Shown here piece by piece: positions 17,701 to 24,782 of a stretch of 56,239 bases of DNA. The DNA is from Candidatus Avelusimicrobium vaccinum. Its GTDB lineage: Bacteria; Elusimicrobiota; Elusimicrobia; Elusimicrobiales; Elusimicrobiaceae. The stretch covers positions 1-56,239 of the forward strand of contig CADBIY010000006.1 in NCBI GenBank assembly GCA_902794895.1, given 5' to 3'. The notes under the pieces are model-generated. The model was not told where the DNA came from. It ran no database searches and was given only the letters and a program-made list of their open reading frames with translations. Position 1 is the stretch's first letter. Every line of letters starts with the position of its first letter. Position numbers and translations under genes: made by a program.

Positions 17701-17911
17701 CCGCCCAATTGTGATGACTTCGCTGGCGTTTATCTTAGGGTGCGTTCCGTTGGCTATTAGCACAGGAGCCGGCGCGGCCAGCCGCCATTCTATCGGCACG
17801 GCAGTTGTGTTCGGTATGTTAGTGGCAACCGGAGTGGCACCTTTATTTATTCCATTATTTTTCTGCTGGTTCTGCGGTAAAAAGGAAACGGCACAAGAGG
17901 AAACCAAATGA
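14789..17911 (+). CDS. RND efflux pump inner-membrane transporter (HAE1, AcrB/MexB family)
   Basis: A full-length 1040-residue proton-driven multidrug transporter. The N-terminus FFINRPVFATVLSLLILLAG starts helix 1, and PIEQYPDLTPPTVQVTAQYPGAS is the family's first porter-domain signature. The helix-4 proton-relay aspartates are present in IGMVVDDAIVVIENVER (D407/D408 equivalents), and the helix-10 lysine is present in VGLAAKNAILIVEF. Two large periplasmic loops lie at about 40-335 and 560-870. HAE1 membership points to hydrophobic and amphiphilic substrates. The gene starts nine bases after the adaptor stop, and its own stop overlaps the channel gene start (ATGA), so all three products are probably made in balance. 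Confidence 0.96.
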   Translation: MFSKFFINRPVFATVLSLLILLAGLVSIFNLPIEQYPDLTPPTVQVTAQYPGASPEVIANTVAAPLEQQINGVEDMLYMNSTAASNGDMNIMVSFKVGTDPDQAMINVNNRVQGALSSLPEEVRRYGITVNKKSSAILQMIALYSPTGQTDTTTIGNYALINIIDDLKRIEGVGDAQVMSANDYAIRIWLKPDILAQKGMSVGDVVAAVQAQNSQRAAGKIGQPPLTQKVDRTYTMIAPGRLQTPEEFGEIILRAQEDGTSLRLKDVARVELGSQTYEFDGSFNKKPAVPIGIFLSPGANAVATAKSVGQRMKELAQNFPSDLDMDYRVAYDTTLFVKASIKEVIHTLIEAMVLVFLVVYLFLKDWRATLIPCLAVPVSIVGAFAGMMLFGFSINTLTLFGLVLAIGMVVDDAIVVIENVERIMHEENVSVKEATIRAMEEVSGPVVAIVLVLCSVFVPVAFMGGLTGVMYQQFAITIAVSVVISGLVALTLTPALCALLLKKQPQVTHGFFYKFDQRFETLTNKYTGAVGFFIRRIPVSAVILVLLVAGTLGLFKMVPGSLLPEEDQGIVMVASQLDPSTSLSSSRTSSATLEEVILEQPAVAQEFTFTGYNLLSSTQQSNTIASFVALKPWDERKKKGLSSTDVVAGIYRDAMNQIPAAVVMPFNPPPIMGMSTTGGLEGYIQNRGSGGSTDLEGQLNSFLTELRKRPEISSASTTFSAMVPQYELTVNEIKAQSMGVALGDLYATLQGTFGTTYINDFTYASRSFKVMMQAEGDFRAYPEQIGEIYVRSQSGAMVPLSSLITLTPALGPDMVERFNVFPAAKFIANPAPGYSSGDAIQAVEQTAKTSLDGNYTLAWTGTTYQEKIAGSSSASALLLGILVVFLILAAQYEKWSLPVAVLLAVPFAIFGALLGTWIRGLSNDIYFQIALVALVGLAAKNAILIVEFAVLLKEKGLAAAEAAVQAAQLRFRPIVMTSLAFILGCVPLAISTGAGAASRHSIGTAVVFGMLVATGVAPLFIPLFFCWFCGKKETAQEETK

Positions 17912-19314
17912 GCAAACAAAAATTATTTTTAATTAGTATGACCGTTCTTTTAGGGGCCGGGTGTATGTTGGGACCGAATTATAAACGCCCGGAAACGGAT
18001 TTACCGGCTGCAGTGAAAGCGAAAGATTTAAATGCTTTTACGCAACAAGATTGGTGGGCGGTGTTTGGCGACCCTGTATTAAATGCGTTGGAAAAGGAAG
18101 CACTTACTTATAATTATGATTTACAGGCGGCCATTGCCCGTGTAGATGAAGCCCGCGCGGATGTAGGAATTGCACGCGCGGATCAAATGCCCAGTTTATC
18201 GGGTTCGGGTTCCGGCGGCCGGGAAGGGAGTAAAGCCGGATCCGGCGAAAGTACCAGCCGGGCCGGAGTATCCTTATCGTTTGAACTGGATTTATGGGGG
18301 AAATACCGCCGGTTAAGTGAGGCGGCCCGTGCCCGGTTGCTTGCCAGCCAAGCGGCGCGTGATACAGTACGCCTTACATTAACGGCGGATGTGGCCAATA
18401 ACTATTTTAATATGCTGATGCTAGACGAACAAATCCGCATTGCAACGCGCACGCTGGAAGCCCGGCAAGAAACGGTCCGCGTGTATGAAAGCCGCTATAA
18501 AAACGGTTACTCCACCGAAGTAGATTTGCGCCGCGTGCAAGCCAATAGAGACAGCGTGCAAGCACAATTGCAGGAATTACAGTTACAACGTGCAAAGGCA
18601 GAAACGGCTTTATCGGTTTTGTTGGGGCAATCGCCGCGGCAGATGATTGAACAACATATTCCGCGCGGTAAAACCTTAAATGAAGTTACGTTAATTCCGG
18701 ATGTTCCTGCCGATTTGCCATCCGATTTATTGGAGCGCCGTCCGGATGTTCGTCAGGCGGAAGGCGAATTGATGGCGGCGAATGCGGACATTGGTGCGGC
18801 GCGTGCTTCGTATTTCCCGTCTATTTCTTTAACAGCAACGGCTGGATTTGCCAGCGCGGCGCTAGGTGATTTGTTTAGCGGTGCTTCCGGTGTGTGGAAT
18901 GCGGCGGCGGGATTAACTGCACCGATTTTTGAAGGCGGAAAAATCCGTGCCCAAAATAAAAAAGCCGAAGCACAGTACCGTGAACAATTAGCCGATTACC
19001 AAAAGACGGTACAACTGGCTTTTAAGGAAGCGTTTGATGCACTCAATGCCAACCGGATGAACCGTCAAATTTATGATTCGTACAAGGACCAAACAACGGC
19101 AATGCAACGCAGTTATGACCTAACTAAAAAACAAGAAGATGCCGGGCTGATTGGCGTTACTGATTTATTGGATGTAGAAGAAAATTTACTCTCTTCGCAA
19201 ATGAATTTGGCATCTTCGCGGGCAAACGAACTGCAAGCGGTGGTGAATTTGTGTAAAGCCCTTGGCGGCGGCTGGACAGAACAAAAAGGGTTTATTTCTG
19301 ATTCCGCCAATTAG
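17908..19314 (+). CDS. RND efflux outer-membrane channel lipoprotein (NodT/OprM family)
   Basis: The outer-membrane exit duct of the preceding pump. The 468 residues begin with a lipoprotein signal ending LLGAGC (lipidated C19), followed by GPNYKRPETDLPAA, the typical start of OprM/NodT proteins. Two repeats of the outer-membrane efflux domain (about 60-250 and 275-455) form long coiled helices. The second carries DLLERRPDVRQAEGELMAANADIGAARA, with the characteristic RRPDVRQAE signature followed by SYFPSISLTAT. It overlaps the pump gene by four bases. The stop lies within a small inverted repeat just before purB, and no strong terminator separates them. Confidence 0.95.
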   Translation: MSKQKLFLISMTVLLGAGCMLGPNYKRPETDLPAAVKAKDLNAFTQQDWWAVFGDPVLNALEKEALTYNYDLQAAIARVDEARADVGIARADQMPSLSGSGSGGREGSKAGSGESTSRAGVSLSFELDLWGKYRRLSEAARARLLASQAARDTVRLTLTADVANNYFNMLMLDEQIRIATRTLEARQETVRVYESRYKNGYSTEVDLRRVQANRDSVQAQLQELQLQRAKAETALSVLLGQSPRQMIEQHIPRGKTLNEVTLIPDVPADLPSDLLERRPDVRQAEGELMAANADIGAARASYFPSISLTATAGFASAALGDLFSGASGVWNAAAGLTAPIFEGGKIRAQNKKAEAQYREQLADYQKTVQLAFKEAFDALNANRMNRQIYDSYKDQTTAMQRSYDLTKKQEDAGLIGVTDLLDVEENLLSSQMNLASSRANELQAVVNLCKALGGGWTEQKGFISDSAN

Positions 19315-19337
19315 CAGTTATTTGCTAAAATAAAAGT
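19311..19337 (+). promoter_or_regulatory. Inverted repeat overlapping a -10-like box before purB
   Basis: TTAGCA (19311-19316) and TGCTAA (19323-19328) form a perfect 6-bp palindrome that overlaps TAAAAT (19326-19331). That -10-like hexamer ends six bases before the purB ATG at 19338, and no Shine-Dalgarno site is present. It could be an operator on a leaderless promoter, or a chance hairpin. No good -35 box was found. Confidence 0.3.
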
Positions 19338-20732
19338 ATGCAAAGATCAGTGCTTTGTCCGCTGGACGGACGGTATCGTGTGCGTGTGAATAACTTGTCT
19401 GTGCTTATGGGAGAGGCCGCTTTGGCGGCTAACCGCGTGTGCGCGGAGGTAACCTGGCTTAAAATTTTATCCGGCTTAAAATTGCCGCAACTAAAAAAAT
19501 TGACGGCTGCCGAACAAAAAATTTTAGATAAAATTTGCACGATTTCCTCGGCTGATTTAGACCTGTTGCAACAACTAGAAAATACCGGATACCAACAACT
19601 TCCGGCTACCCGCCATGATGTAAAAGCCGTAGAATATTTTTTACGCTTAAAATTACAAAACACTTCTTTAAAAGACCGGTTAAATTGGCTCCATTTTGCA
19701 CTTACCAGCGAAGATGTAAATAGCGTTTCGTATGCGTGCATGCTGGCGGACGGTGTGGAAAAAGTAATTTTGCCGTCTCTTAAAAAATTACATAAAAACT
19801 TAGATCATTTGGCGCGCAAAGAAGCACGTTCTGTTTTGCTGGCGCGTACGCACGGCCAGCCGGCTGTTCCTACGACATTTGGCAAGGAAATCCGTGTATT
19901 TACAGAACGTCTTTCCCGCCAAATAAAGCAACTTAACAACCAACAAATTTCTTGTAAATTCGGCGGCGCGGTGGGGAATTACAATGCCCATGTAGCAGCC
20001 TTTGAAAAAGTAAATTGGCGCAAAGCGGCGCAACAATTCGTGAACGCACTAAATAAAGGGCGCAAAACAAAAATCTTTTTAAGTCCGGTTTCTACGCAAA
20101 TTGACAACCGCGACAGTTATGCGGAACTTTTTGATAATTTACGGCGCATCAATCTTATTTTACTGGGTTTTTCCCAAGATATGTGGCGGTATATTTCGGC
20201 TGGGCTCGTTAAACAAAAAACGGTAGCGGGCGAGGTGGGTTCCTCTACTATGCCACAAAAAGTAAATCCAATCGATTTTGAAAATGCCGAAGGCAATTTA
20301 CAATTGGCAAATACGCTGTTTACCTTTTTTGCCGAAAAGTTACCGCTTTCCCGGTTACAACGTGATTTATCGGACTCTACGGTACTTCGCAATATGGGGA
20401 TGGCATTGGGATATTGTCTGGTGGCGTACTCCTCGTTGGAAAAAGGCCTTTCAAAAATAATCTTTGATAAACACGCCGCATTGGAAGAACTTGCCCAATA
20501 TCCGGAAGTCCTTGCGGAAGGCATCCAAACCATTTTGCGTGCTAACGGGTGTACACAAGCCTATGAACTCTTGCGAGATTTTACCCGCGGGAAAAAAGTA
20601 ACGGCCTTTTTGCTGGCTGATTTTATAGACGGACTTAATGTGCCTGCATCTGTCAAAATGCAGTTGCATCAATTAGACACGCAAACCTATCTTGGGTATG
20701 CGGTTCAACTTGCGGAGGGAAAAAATGATTGA
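19338..20732 (+). CDS. purB: Adenylosuccinate lyase
   Basis: A fumarase/aspartase-superfamily enzyme acting twice in purine synthesis, cleaving SAICAR and adenylosuccinate to release fumarate. The 464-residue length and the opening CPLDGRYR match the E. coli-type long PurB rather than the short Bacillus type. The superfamily signature is GSSTMPQKVNPIDFENAEGN (about residues 296-315), containing the catalytic serine loop. TSEDVNSVSYACML (about 122-135) and LARTHGQPAVPTTFGKE (about 170-186) give the substrate-binding regions with the general acid histidine. It overlaps purA by eight bases. The ATG lacks a Shine-Dalgarno site and may be read from a leaderless transcript. Confidence 0.94.
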   Translation: MQRSVLCPLDGRYRVRVNNLSVLMGEAALAANRVCAEVTWLKILSGLKLPQLKKLTAAEQKILDKICTISSADLDLLQQLENTGYQQLPATRHDVKAVEYFLRLKLQNTSLKDRLNWLHFALTSEDVNSVSYACMLADGVEKVILPSLKKLHKNLDHLARKEARSVLLARTHGQPAVPTTFGKEIRVFTERLSRQIKQLNNQQISCKFGGAVGNYNAHVAAFEKVNWRKAAQQFVNALNKGRKTKIFLSPVSTQIDNRDSYAELFDNLRRINLILLGFSQDMWRYISAGLVKQKTVAGEVGSSTMPQKVNPIDFENAEGNLQLANTLFTFFAEKLPLSRLQRDLSDSTVLRNMGMALGYCLVAYSSLEKGLSKIIFDKHAALEELAQYPEVLAEGIQTILRANGCTQAYELLRDFTRGKKVTAFLLADFIDGLNVPASVKMQLHQLDTQTYLGYAVQLAEGKND

Positions 20733-21741
20733 TATTGTATGCGGCGGTCAAGCCGGAGACGAAGGAAAAGGAAAAATTTCTGCTTATTTATCGTATAAGG
20801 GAAATTACGATTATTGCGTGCGTATCGGCGGTCCCAATGCCGGACATACGGTTGTGCAGGATGGAAAATCGTACACCCTTAAAAATATTCCGTCCGGCTT
20901 TTTAAACCCCAAAACTAAATTGGTACTCGGTGCCGGCGCCTATACGAAAACGGAGTGGCTGCTGGATGAAGTAAAAAAAACAGGCACGCAAGACCGTTTG
21001 ATTATTGATCCTTATGCTGTTTTAATTACAGACGCCCAAACCCAAGCAGAACGGGAAGCGGCACATTTTATGAATAAAATCGGCAGCGTGGGTACCGGCC
21101 TTGGGCAAGCCGTCAAAGAACGCATTGAACGGCGCGATATTAAATTTGCCAAAGACGAACCTTTGCTCAAAGAGTATATTCAAGATGTCCCCGAACTTTT
21201 AAACGATTGTTTGGATAAGGGCGGCCATGTTTTGTTGGAAGGCACGCAAGGTATTAAACTTTCCCTTTTGCATGGGGAATATCCGTTTGTGACTTCGCGC
21301 GATACGACGGCCAGCACGTTCTTGGGGGAAGCCGGATTGGGGCCTAAGAGTGTGCGGGATGTGTATGTGGTTTTTAAACCCTATGTAACGCGCGTAGGCC
21401 CCGGCCCGGTTGAACATGAAATGACCGACGAAAAGGAATTGGAAATTTATCACACCAAAGGTCACGAAATCGGCAGTGTCAGCAAACGCTTGCGCCGGGT
21501 AGGAAAATTTGAAGAACGTTCCGCCGCGCGTGCGATTATGATTAATAACTGCACGAAGATTGCCATTACCCATATTGATATGTTTCCCGGTAACGACCGC
21601 GTGAAAAACGAGGCTGATTTTACGGCCGAAGCCAAGCAGTTTTTGGCGGACTTGCGCGCGCTTTCCGCGCGGACGTATCCGCACCCGAAAATCGCGCTGA
21701 TTTCCACCGGCCCGGATATGGAAGATACATTGGTTCTATAA
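20725..21741 (+). CDS. purA: Adenylosuccinate synthetase, short archaeal-like form
   Basis: Catalyses the GTP-dependent joining of IMP and aspartate, the step before PurB in AMP synthesis. I start at the ATG at 20725, which has GGAGGG about six bases upstream and gives the family N-terminus MIDIVCGGQAGDEGKGK; an upstream in-frame ATG at 20692 would add non-conserved residues. At 338 residues it is about 90 shorter than the E. coli enzyme and matches the size of archaeal forms. GGPNAGHTV keeps the catalytic histidine. VLLEGTQGIKLSLLHGEYPF and KPYVTRVGPGPVEHEM are also archaeal in style. The usual tryptophan of GQWGDEGKGK is alanine. A terminator follows. Confidence 0.93.
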   Translation: MIDIVCGGQAGDEGKGKISAYLSYKGNYDYCVRIGGPNAGHTVVQDGKSYTLKNIPSGFLNPKTKLVLGAGAYTKTEWLLDEVKKTGTQDRLIIDPYAVLITDAQTQAEREAAHFMNKIGSVGTGLGQAVKERIERRDIKFAKDEPLLKEYIQDVPELLNDCLDKGGHVLLEGTQGIKLSLLHGEYPFVTSRDTTASTFLGEAGLGPKSVRDVYVVFKPYVTRVGPGPVEHEMTDEKELEIYHTKGHEIGSVSKRLRRVGKFEERSAARAIMINNCTKIAITHIDMFPGNDRVKNEADFTAEAKQFLADLRALSARTYPHPKIALISTGPDMEDTLVL

Positions 21742-21754
21742 TTAAAATAACTTG

Positions 21755-21787
21755 ATCCCCGGAAGAGTTTGCCCCGGGGATTTTTTT
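21755..21787 (+). terminator. Intrinsic terminator after purA
   Basis: An eight-bp stem (ATCCCCGG at 21755-21762 with CCGGGGAT at 21774-21781) is followed by a run of T to 21787. It ends the purB-purA transcript. Confidence 0.88.
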
Positions 21788-21850
21788 GTCTATTTTTTAA
21801 AAAAGTGTTACAATAGACGAAGTCGGCTTTTTTAGCCGTCTGGGGGAAGC

Positions 21851-22450
21851 ATGAAAGACATTATTTTTGATTTGGGCGGAGTTCTTGTGGATTGGGACCC
21901 GCGTTATTTATACCGCAAAGTTTTTGCTACCGAAAAAGAAGTAGATTGGTTTCTAGCCAATGTGTGTACGCAACCTTGGAACACTCAGCAAGATGCCGGG
22001 CGCAGTTTTGAAGAAGGGATCGCATTGCTGGAAGACAAATTCCCGGAATACGCGTTTGCGATTCGCTTTTATTGGACGCGCTGGGGCGAAATGATGGGCG
22101 GCGAAGTGCCGGGCACGGCGGATGTGTTGCGTGAAGTGAAAGCAAAAGGGTACCGGGTGTTTGCTCTTTCCAACTGGTCTGCGCAAACATTCCCATTGGC
22201 TCAAGCACGGTTTGATTTTTTAAAGGAATTTGACGGAATTGTAATTTCCGGTGAGGAAAAATTGGTTAAACCCGATCCGGTCATTTTTACACGGTTACTT
22301 GAAAAGTACAATTTAAAAGCCTCTAACTGCGTTTTTATTGATGATAACGCGGCAAATATTTCCAAAGCGGCCGATTTGGGATTTGAGACGATCCTTTTTA
22401 CCGGCGCAGATTCCTTACGCCAAACGCTTATCAGCCGCGGTATTTTGTAA
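21851..22450 (+). CDS. HAD-superfamily phosphatase (subfamily IA, YihX-like)
   Basis: A 199-residue soluble hydrolase. The nucleophile motif is FDLGGVLVDWDPRYLY, where D7 is the likely nucleophile; glycine at the +2 position is common in YihX and epoxide-hydrolase-like members. Motif II is FALSNWSAQ (serine/asparagine), motif III is the lysine in EEKLVKPDPVIF, and motif IV is VFIDDNAANISKAADLGF. The helical cap lies at about residues 20-85. Family members dephosphorylate small sugar phosphates, and YihX acts on alpha-glucose-1-phosphate, the product of glgP; assigning that substrate here is inference. GGGGGA lies before the ATG. It converges on the CNNM gene, with the two stop codons next to each other and no terminator between. 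Confidence 0.85.
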   Translation: MKDIIFDLGGVLVDWDPRYLYRKVFATEKEVDWFLANVCTQPWNTQQDAGRSFEEGIALLEDKFPEYAFAIRFYWTRWGEMMGGEVPGTADVLREVKAKGYRVFALSNWSAQTFPLAQARFDFLKEFDGIVISGEEKLVKPDPVIFTRLLEKYNLKASNCVFIDDNAANISKAADLGFETILFTGADSLRQTLISRGIL

Positions 22451-23743
22451 TTATTCCGCCTTGCTGATTAATGCTTCCATCAGTTTGTGCCTTCTAAATT
22501 TACGGGTTTCTAATAAAATTCCGTTGGCGTGTATTTTTTCGTTTTTGGTAGGTTCATGGTTTAATTTTAAACGTACCCATTGTTCTACCGTCATTGTGTT
22601 TGGAACATCTGCCGGAAGAGGCAAATCTAACCGTTCAAATAAATCGGTCATTTTTGCACTGGCACTGGCCGCCAAGGCAGAACCGAAAGGCCGTATATAG
22701 GCGGGGAAGAAATCATACTCATCTTCAATTTCTCCCACCATCTCCTCAAAAATATCTTCCAGAGTTAAAATACCGGTGATAGTACCATTGTCGGTTACCA
22801 AACAAATATGTTGTTTGTTTTTCATCATTTTTTCAAGTGCGGCGGAAATAATCGTGTCGGCTTCTAATCGCAAAATCGGGCGCACAATCGTGCGGGCGGT
22901 GGTAGGTTGTCCGGCGGCAACTTTGGTGGCCTGGAAGATGTCTTTGAAATTAAGATACCCGATAATACTTTGCGGGTCATCCGGTTTTTGCCGAACCGGG
23001 AAACGCGTGTGCATATCTAAATGGGCTTTGATAAAAGTATCTGCAATGGAGTCATCTGCATCCAGCATATACACCTGTTCCAGCGGTACTTGAATTTCCC
23101 GAATATTACGCACGCAAAACTGGGCAGTGGAAATGACGATTTTTTCTTCTGTTTTTCCAAATAGACGCGAGGAGGAAGCAATAGCCGCGGCCGTTCGTAA
23201 ATCTGCCATGGCGGCTTTTTTAACATCTTGCGGTTGCGGATTTTTGGATATACTTTGGGTGGTAATACGGACAATGCTTTCCATCAACTTAACCAGCGGT
23301 TCTAAAGCGGTATAAAGCACACGAATATAAGGAGATAATTTAAGTACCACATATTCTTTATTTTTAATAGCAAATGTTTTAGGGGTGAGTTCTGCAAATA
23401 CGATACTTACAAAACTAATCGGCAACACGACGAGAATCATGGCTAACGCATGCGCCAGGGACGGACTGATATGCCCATGTTGGGTAAGCCACGGGCTAAA
23501 CCAATTGGCCGCTCCGGATCCCCCGTAAGCGGCGGCTAAGGCACCGGCTAAAGTAATGCCGATTTGAACAATTGCTAAACTTCCTTCTAAATGGTCTTTT
23601 AAATAAAGTGCTTGTTCCGCGCCGGGTTGCTTTTCTTGTAATAAAAGCGACAGGCGCGTGCGTGAAATAGAAGCAATTGCCATTTCGTACGCGGCAAGTA
23701 ACGCGTTACAAAAAAGCATTAACAGAATAATGAGTAGGGTCAT
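22451..23743 (-). CDS. CNNM/CorC-type transporter-associated protein (DUF21 + CBS pair)
   Basis: A 430-residue membrane protein of the CNNM/CorC (HlyC) group linked to Mg2+ and other divalent-cation export or resistance. The order is: a DUF21 transmembrane domain (about 1-190) with a first helix containing AAYEMAIASISRTRL and the polar PISFVSIVFAELTPKTFAIK segment; a CBS pair (about 210-330), ending near NKQHICLVTDNGTITGILTLEDIFEEMVG; and a C-terminal CorC_HlyC domain (about 350-430). AAGGAG lies six bases before the ATG. It starts nine bases after the glycosyltransferase stop, so both genes are in one minus-strand operon. The haemolysin label often given to this family is misleading. Confidence 0.9.
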   Translation of the reverse strand: MTLLIILLMLFCNALLAAYEMAIASISRTRLSLLLQEKQPGAEQALYLKDHLEGSLAIVQIGITLAGALAAAYGGSGAANWFSPWLTQHGHISPSLAHALAMILVVLPISFVSIVFAELTPKTFAIKNKEYVVLKLSPYIRVLYTALEPLVKLMESIVRITTQSISKNPQPQDVKKAAMADLRTAAAIASSSRLFGKTEEKIVISTAQFCVRNIREIQVPLEQVYMLDADDSIADTFIKAHLDMHTRFPVRQKPDDPQSIIGYLNFKDIFQATKVAAGQPTTARTIVRPILRLEADTIISAALEKMMKNKQHICLVTDNGTITGILTLEDIFEEMVGEIEDEYDFFPAYIRPFGSALAASASAKMTDLFERLDLPLPADVPNTMTVEQWVRLKLNHEPTKNEKIHANGILLETRKFRRHKLMEALISKAE

Positions 23744-23752
23744 TTCAACTCC

Positions 23753-24694
23753 TTAAAAATTTATTTTTTCGTCTATCAGATAGGAAGGTCTGCATTTCAC
23801 TTCGGTAAAAATACGGCTTAAATATTCACCGATCACTCCCAAGGTAATTAACTGTACTCCGCTAAAAAATAAAATAGCAACCATTAAGGAGGTGTATCCG
23901 CTGACCGGGTTTCCCCAATACAATTTTTTAAATGCTGTCCAGGCGGCAAAAAGAAAAGAAATCAGGGATACTACCCCGCCAAAATACGTGCATAATTTTA
24001 GCGGTAATGTGGTGGAGGCAGTGAGTCCGTTTAACGCAAAATTCCAGAGTTTCCAATAATTCCATTTGGTGGTTCCGGCCGGGCGCGCTTCACGGCGATA
24101 AGGTACTGCAGCCGTTTTAAATCCCACCCAGGCAAAGAGCCCTTTCATAAACCGTTCACGTTCCGGCAGTTGCAAAAGTGCTTGTACTGTTCTTCGGCTG
24201 AGCAAACGGAAATCGCCCGCGTTATAAGGCATAGGATAAGCGGCAAAAAGATTATAAATCTTATAGAACATGTGGGCTGTGGTACGTTTAAGCCAAGAAT
24301 CGCTATCGCGGTTATCACGTTGGGCATATACTTGGTCGTAACCTTCCACATATTTTTGATAGAGGTCTTCAATCAGTTCCGGCGGATCTTGCAGGTCAGC
24401 ATCTATACATACAACAGCGCTTGCGGTGGCAAGCGAAAGGCCGGCTGTTAGAGCGGCTTCTTTTCCAAAATTGCGGGACAGGGTGACTACTTTTATTTCA
24501 GGCCGATTAGCGGCTTGTTGTTTTAGCCAGTCGGCCGAGCGATCGGTACTTCCATCGTCAATAAACAGATATTCATACCGGATACCCATTTTTTGCAGTA
24601 CGGTATCTGTTCTTTGCAAAAAAAGCGGAAGTACTGCTTGTTCATTATAAACCGGCACAATGAGGCACAGGCAAACGTTTTCGTGTGAATTCAT
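23753..24694 (-). CDS. Polyprenol-phosphate glycosyltransferase (GT2, GtrB/DPM1-like)
   Basis: A 313-residue membrane-attached GT-A enzyme that probably transfers a sugar from a nucleotide donor to undecaprenyl phosphate. The catalytic domain spans about residues 8-240, with CLIVPVYNEQAVLPLFL at the start, FIDDGSTDRSADWL for donor binding, VCIDADLQDPPELI with the D-x-D metal-binding aspartates, and NAGDFRLLSRRTVQALLQLPER typical of the GtrB subgroup. Two C-terminal membrane helices (about 235-265 and 270-295) are also typical, as in bactoprenol glucosyltransferase. It is divergent from copA, with 88 bases between. The acceptor pathway (LPS, teichoic-like or glycoprotein decoration) is not identified in the window. 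Confidence 0.9.
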   Translation of the reverse strand: MNSHENVCLCLIVPVYNEQAVLPLFLQRTDTVLQKMGIRYEYLFIDDGSTDRSADWLKQQAANRPEIKVVTLSRNFGKEAALTAGLSLATASAVVCIDADLQDPPELIEDLYQKYVEGYDQVYAQRDNRDSDSWLKRTTAHMFYKIYNLFAAYPMPYNAGDFRLLSRRTVQALLQLPERERFMKGLFAWVGFKTAAVPYRREARPAGTTKWNYWKLWNFALNGLTASTTLPLKLCTYFGGVVSLISFLFAAWTAFKKLYWGNPVSGYTSLMVAILFFSGVQLITLGVIGEYLSRIFTEVKCRPSYLIDEKINF

Positions 24695-24737
24695 TGTTAA
24701 TAGTATAGCATTTTAAACCTATTTTTCTAGGGCGTTT

Positions 24738-24767
24738 TCCGTAACGGACCTTTTAATTTTATACAAT
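24738..24767 (+). promoter_or_regulatory. Palindrome and -10-like box upstream of copA
   Basis: TCCGTAACGGA (24738-24748) is an inverted repeat placed where a -35 element would lie relative to TACAAT (24762-24767). A regulator binding here could block or remodel copA transcription. No copper-regulator gene is adjacent. Confidence 0.35.
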
Positions 24768-24782
24768 ACAAATAAAGATACT

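Noticed and set aside
20692-20724. Upstream in-frame start of purA
   Set aside because: Adds non-conserved residues inside purB; the ATG at 20725 has GGAGGG and the family N-terminus.
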